Assembly: GCA_963612735.1 (NCBI GenBank)
Contig: CAVDWX010000030.1
Span: forward strand, 1 to 17,836
Direction of reading: 5' to 3'
Length of the DNA stretch: 17,836 nucleotides
DNA from: CAVDWX01 sp963612735
GTDB lineage: Bacteria; Bacillota_I; Bacilli_A; RFN20; CAG-826
A program made the position numbers and the translations under genes. This document shows, one piece after another, positions 15,323 through 17,836 of this stretch. The notes beneath the pieces are model-generated. The model was not told the DNA's origin, searched no databases, and saw nothing but the letters and a program-made list of their open reading frames with translations. Numbering within the stretch: the first letter of the stretch is position 1; the number at the start of each line of letters is the position of its first letter.

Positions 15323-16177
15323 TTGCCAAAAGAAATAGTAATAAATAATAGCGATATCATCGATAATTTAAAAAATTATCTAGATATTGATTTAGTTAGC
15401 GTTTCAAAAGGTAAATTATATGAATTAGTAATATTAGCGAAAGAAAACGCAAATAACAGTTTAGATGAACATTTCCTTTCTTCGAGATTAGACGATAATA
15501 AGATTGCTCTACTTGAAGAACTGGGTAATTTGCTCCATATATCTACCCCATATTACATTGAATTATTTGATAATTCACATCTTCAAGGGAGTTCTCCAGT
15601 AGGGGCGATGGTCACCTTTATTAATGGAGAAAAAGTTAAAGGTTTATACCGCAAATTCTCTTTAGAACACGAAGAGAGCCGTGACGACTTAGCGTCTATG
15701 AAAGAAGTGATATATCGCCATTTAAGTCGAAACATTAAAGAAAATAAAAAAATGCCTGATTTAATCTTAACCGACGGAGGACAAATTCAAGTTGAAGCAG
15801 CTTTTAAAGTCATCAATGAATTAAATCTTGATATCAATGTTTTTGGTTTATATAAAAATGATAAGCATCAAACCGAAGGCCTAGTGGATAAAGATGGCAA
15901 TACATATCGAATTGATAATAAATCATTATTCTTTTTATTGACAAGAATGCAAGATGAAGTGCATCGTTTTGCTATCTCTTTTCATAAAGAAAAAAGAAAT
16001 AAAGCAATGAAAGCGTCGATACTCGATGATATTAAAGGACTAGGAAATAGAAGAAAAGAAGTTCTAAAAAGAACATATAAAGATATCACTGAATTAAAAG
16101 AAGCCTCTTTAGAAGAATTAAGCCAACTTCTTCCTATAGATGTCGCCACTTCTTTATTTAATAAATTACATCAATAA
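15323..16177 (+). CDS. uvrC: UvrC C-terminal fragment: RNase H-like nuclease and HhH domain
   Basis: This 284-residue piece is the 5'-incision half of UvrC. It shows the RNase H-like endonuclease core, IELFDNSHLQGSSPVGAMV with the first catalytic Asp, the RDDLASM block, DLILTDGGQIQV with another catalytic Asp, and the late HRFAISFH motif. A C-terminal tandem helix-hairpin-helix follows (LDDIKGLGNRRKEVL, then SLEELSQLL). It is in frame with the upstream fragment, and the whole span 14426-16177 would give a normal 583-residue UvrC if the TAA at 15311 were a sense codon. The first usable start is TTG 15323 with no convincing ribosome binding site, so expression would need reinitiation, readthrough, or a corrected sequence. 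No internal damage is seen in either half. Confidence 0.85.
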   Translation: MPKEIVINNSDIIDNLKNYLDIDLVSVSKGKLYELVILAKENANNSLDEHFLSSRLDDNKIALLEELGNLLHISTPYYIELFDNSHLQGSSPVGAMVTFINGEKVKGLYRKFSLEHEESRDDLASMKEVIYRHLSRNIKENKKMPDLILTDGGQIQVEAAFKVINELNLDINVFGLYKNDKHQTEGLVDKDGNTYRIDNKSLFFLLTRMQDEVHRFAISFHKEKRNKAMKASILDDIKGLGNRRKEVLKRTYKDITELKEASLEELSQLLPIDVATSLFNKLHQ

Positions 16178-16240
16178 TTTTTTTTATTCAATTAATTGCT
16201 TGAAAATAAACGCAAATTGCAAAAAAGAGCCCAAAAAGCG

Positions 16241-16273
16241 TTAAAAAAACGGATAACATTCGTATTATCCGTT
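16241..16273 (-). terminator. Terminator of tRNA-Arg
   Basis: AACGGATAA (16248-16256) and TTATCCGTT (16265-16273) form a perfect 9-bp stem with an 8-base loop. Read on the minus strand it is followed by seven T (A16243-A16249 on the plus strand, the first two also pairing). It lies 11 bases beyond the encoded CCA end of the tRNA gene. Confidence 0.8.
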
Positions 16274-16284
16274 AAATTTAACGA

Positions 16285-16361
16285 TGGTACCCTCGAGGCG
16301 ACTCGAACGCCTGACCCACAGCTTAGAAGGCTGTTGCTCTATCCAACTGAGCTACGAGGGC
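16285..16361 (-). tRNA. tRNA-Arg, anticodon TCT
   Basis: The minus strand folds into a complete 77-base tRNA. It has acceptor GCCCTCG with CGAGGGT (the first pair a G-U), D arm GCTC...GAGC with AGTTGGATA loop, and anticodon stem ACAGC/GCTGT with loop CTTCTAA. The five-base variable loop is GGGTC, and the T arm is AGGCG/CGCCT with loop TTCGAGT. The anticodon TCT reads AGA, the dominant Arg codon in such AT-rich genomes. The discriminator is A and the CCA end is encoded (TGG at 16285-16287 on the plus strand). Confidence 0.98.
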
Positions 16362-16366
16362 AAGTT

Positions 16367-16401
16367 GCCACTATATTATTCATTAGTGGCCTCTTTTTTT
16401 C
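16367..16401 (+). terminator. Rightward terminator opposite the tRNA promoter
   Basis: GCCACTA (16367-16373) pairs with TAGTGGC (16384-16390) over a 10-base loop, followed by CTCTTTTTTTC. It is the first clear rightward terminator after uvrC, so the mutS2-uvrC mRNA would extend through the antisense of tRNA-Arg before stopping here. Confidence 0.75.
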
Positions 16402-16403
16402 AA
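16375..16403 (-). promoter_or_regulatory. tRNA-Arg promoter
   Basis: On the minus strand TTGAAA (16403 to 16398) and AATAAT (16380 to 16375) are 17 bp apart, predicting a start near 16368 and a 7-base leader before the tRNA. The -35 box lies in the T tract and the -10 box in the loop of the opposite-strand terminator. Confidence 0.6.
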
Positions 16404-16534
16404 TACTTATTTTGCTTATTTAAGGTAGAAACGTCGCTTTAATCCATATCTAAGAAATAAAAACGATAAAAATTTAAAATTTTTCCAATAAAAATTATTT
16501 TGAAATTGTTAATAAAGTAAAGGAGTTCAAAAAT

Positions 16535-17668
16535 ATGAAAAATAAAATTATTCCAGTTGCATTATTGTTAGCTTTTCCCCTTATAGGATGTTCAACATCG
16601 CAAGTAAAAGCCGCTAACCGGGCGAATGAAGGTGTTACAGAAACTAGTGAAGTAGATGGTGAGTCTAGCGATAGTGTGGTTGATGAAACAAGTAGCGAGG
16701 TCGTGGACGATGAATCTAGCGATGATGTAAGTGGCGATGAATCTAGCGAGGAGGTTGTCACACCCACGGAAAGCGAATATGTAACTATATTTAAAACATT
16801 AACCGCTGATGGGTATTTTGTTTATGAAGAGAAAGAAAATAGCGAAGAAGATGCTACTTTTACCTATACTACATCGTTTAGTGTTACTTCTATATTAGGT
16901 GAGACTAAAAGCCTTACATTAAATTATAAAGAAGTAGTTAAAGAAGATATTAGTGAAAATAGTGAAGAAGATAAGCCTCATCATCCACATCACGAAAAAA
17001 GAAGAAACGAAACAGCTTATGAAGGCGAATTAGTTATTGGTGAAAATACTTATACCACTAATGGGTTTATAGAATCTAGAGATGGAGCTAAAAAATATCG
17101 CTTCAATTTTGAAAAAGAAGAAGGTGTTAAAGCTGGGCTATTCTTTGAAACAAGAGATAATAGTGTTTCTTTTAGCTATAGTGAAGGTGGAAAGCACAAA
17201 ATCACAAGCGAATATACTTACGAATTAATAAAAGAAGATGATTTCACTTCAATATTTGTCAGTGAAATAACTGAAGTTGATGAAATCGTTTATTTTATAA
17301 ATCAATTTGTGGATGACGAAAATACTTATATGTATTTCTTCTCATACGTTGATGAAGTAGTGACTGAAACATTTGGAACATTAACGACCACTGATGAAAT
17401 TACCACATTTGAAGAAATCACATTCGATGATGATTTTGAAGACGAAGATAAAAATGATGGCGATGGATGTTGCTGCGATTGTCCTTGCTGCAATAATCAT
17501 GATAAGGATTATGAAGACTTTGAAGATTATGACGATTTCGATGATTTTGAAGATTTCAATAGTGGTTACTACGATGATGATTTCGATGATTTTAATGATG
17601 ATTTTGAAGATTATCATGAAGGCGGACATGGAAAAGAAGATAACCATAATGGCTATCACCATAGATAA
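16535..17668 (+). CDS. Lipoprotein with acidic stalk, His cluster and Cys/Asp-rich tail, unknown function
   Basis: I do not recognise this 377-residue protein. Residues 1-19 are a lipoprotein signal with lipobox L-I-G-C (Cys19). Residues about 28-74 are a low-complexity Ser/Asp/Glu/Val stalk with repeated ESSD/ESSE units. Residues about 80-295 alternate short polar and aromatic stretches that suggest beta-strands, interrupted by HHPHH (149-153). The tail (about 296-377) is almost wholly Asp/Glu with Phe and Tyr in DDF/EDF/EDY repeats. It contains the cluster CCCDCPCC (312-319; six Cys) followed by NNHD, and ends in Gly/His. Cys, His and Asp together suggest surface binding of divalent metal, but this is inference. 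AAAGGAG precedes the ATG by 8 bases. The gene is alone, with its own terminator; no confident promoter was found in 16402-16520. Confidence 0.85.
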   Translation: MKNKIIPVALLLAFPLIGCSTSQVKAANRANEGVTETSEVDGESSDSVVDETSSEVVDDESSDDVSGDESSEEVVTPTESEYVTIFKTLTADGYFVYEEKENSEEDATFTYTTSFSVTSILGETKSLTLNYKEVVKEDISENSEEDKPHHPHHEKRRNETAYEGELVIGENTYTTNGFIESRDGAKKYRFNFEKEEGVKAGLFFETRDNSVSFSYSEGGKHKITSEYTYELIKEDDFTSIFVSEITEVDEIVYFINQFVDDENTYMYFFSYVDEVVTETFGTLTTTDEITTFEEITFDDDFEDEDKNDGDGCCCDCPCCNNHDKDYEDFEDYDDFDDFEDFNSGYYDDDFDDFNDDFEDYHEGGHGKEDNHNGYHHR

Positions 17669-17690
17669 ACTCCAGATTCTTTCCTTTCTT

Positions 17691-17719
17691 AGGACTTAGG
17701 GTAATTCCTAAGTCTTTTT
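17691..17719 (+). terminator. Terminator of the acidic lipoprotein gene
   Basis: GACTTAGG (17693-17700) pairs with CCTAAGTC (17707-17714) over the loop GTAATT, extended by G-U and A-T pairs to a 10-bp stem, and followed by TTTTTA. It lies 22 bases after the stop codon. The remaining 117 bp to the right edge hold no feature I can support. Confidence 0.85.
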
Positions 17720-17836
17720 ATTTGTTAAAGACTTTTTAATAATGGCACGTCTAAACCCACGGTAATAAAAAAGAAGTAAACTTATTTATATGATATTTAT
17801 CGCTAGTGAATTTAAAATAATGATTTATTTTTTAAC

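Noticed and set aside
16196..16423. Rightward ORF of 75 codons
   Set aside because: It is the antisense of tRNA-Arg and its terminator, with no ribosome binding site.
17381..17699. ORFs rich in Ile/Met on both strands over the acidic tail
   Set aside because: They are frame shadows of the GAT/GAA repeats of the lipoprotein gene; their composition follows from the codon pattern.
17709..17836. Possible C-terminus of a leftward protein (RGFRRAIIKKSL-like reading)
   Set aside because: The frame is closed by a stop after about 25 codons upstream, has no start, and overlaps the terminator.
1..17836. CRISPR arrays, insertion sequences, prophage or integration sites
   Set aside because: No regularly spaced repeats, transposase, integrase or long terminal inverted repeats were found; the gene content is housekeeping.

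Overview
The window looks like a chromosomal housekeeping segment of a very AT-rich bacterium of the Bacillota/Mycoplasmatota (mollicute-like) lineage. This is inferred from the AT bias, the AGA-decoding tRNA-Arg, RNase HIII and MutS2, and a division cluster reduced to mraZ, rsmH, ftsA and ftsZ, with no ftsI, mraY, mur or divIB genes among them. Trp is encoded by TGG. TGA closes rluD and mutS2 and never occurs inside a conserved gene, so the standard bacterial code is in use rather than the Mycoplasma code. An uncultured gut-type or Acholeplasma-like lineage would fit, but I cannot place it to genus.

Region 1 (1-2321): about 480 bp without a gene holds several inverted repeats (37-180), an AT-rich terminator-like hairpin and the mraZ promoter. 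Three 10-bp repeats that look like the MraZ operator lie between that promoter and the start codon. Then follow mraZ, rsmH and two very small membrane-protein genes in the position usually held by ftsL. The block ends in a terminator that overlaps the last codons of the second small gene.

Region 2 (2383-6538): a near-leaderless promoter drives ftsA, ftsZ and, 3 bp behind ftsZ, a secreted lipoprotein nuclease of the endonuclease I family. FtsA lacks a recognisable membrane-binding C-terminal helix.

Region 3 (6516-11121): an isoleucine T-box leader controls ileS-lspA-rluD. LspA processes lipoproteins, and the window itself encodes two predicted lipoproteins. rluD converges on rnhC, and their 3' ends overlap by 23 bp.

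Region 4 (11099-16361): rnhC and mutS2 are divergent, each with a promoter placed so that the mRNA would be leaderless. mutS2 overlaps uvrC by 8 bp. uvrC is split by one in-frame TAA into a GIY-YIG half and an RNase H-like/HhH half, with no frameshift. A convergent tRNA-Arg(TCT) gene has its promoter inside the terminator of the uvrC strand.

Region 5 (16535-17719): an isolated lipoprotein gene of unrecognised function encodes an acidic Ser/Asp/Glu stalk, a His cluster, a beta-rich middle, and an Asp/Phe-rich tail containing a CCCDCPCC cysteine knot. It ends in a strong terminator. This protein, the split uvrC, the structured upstream region and the leaderless promoters are the points most worth a second look.
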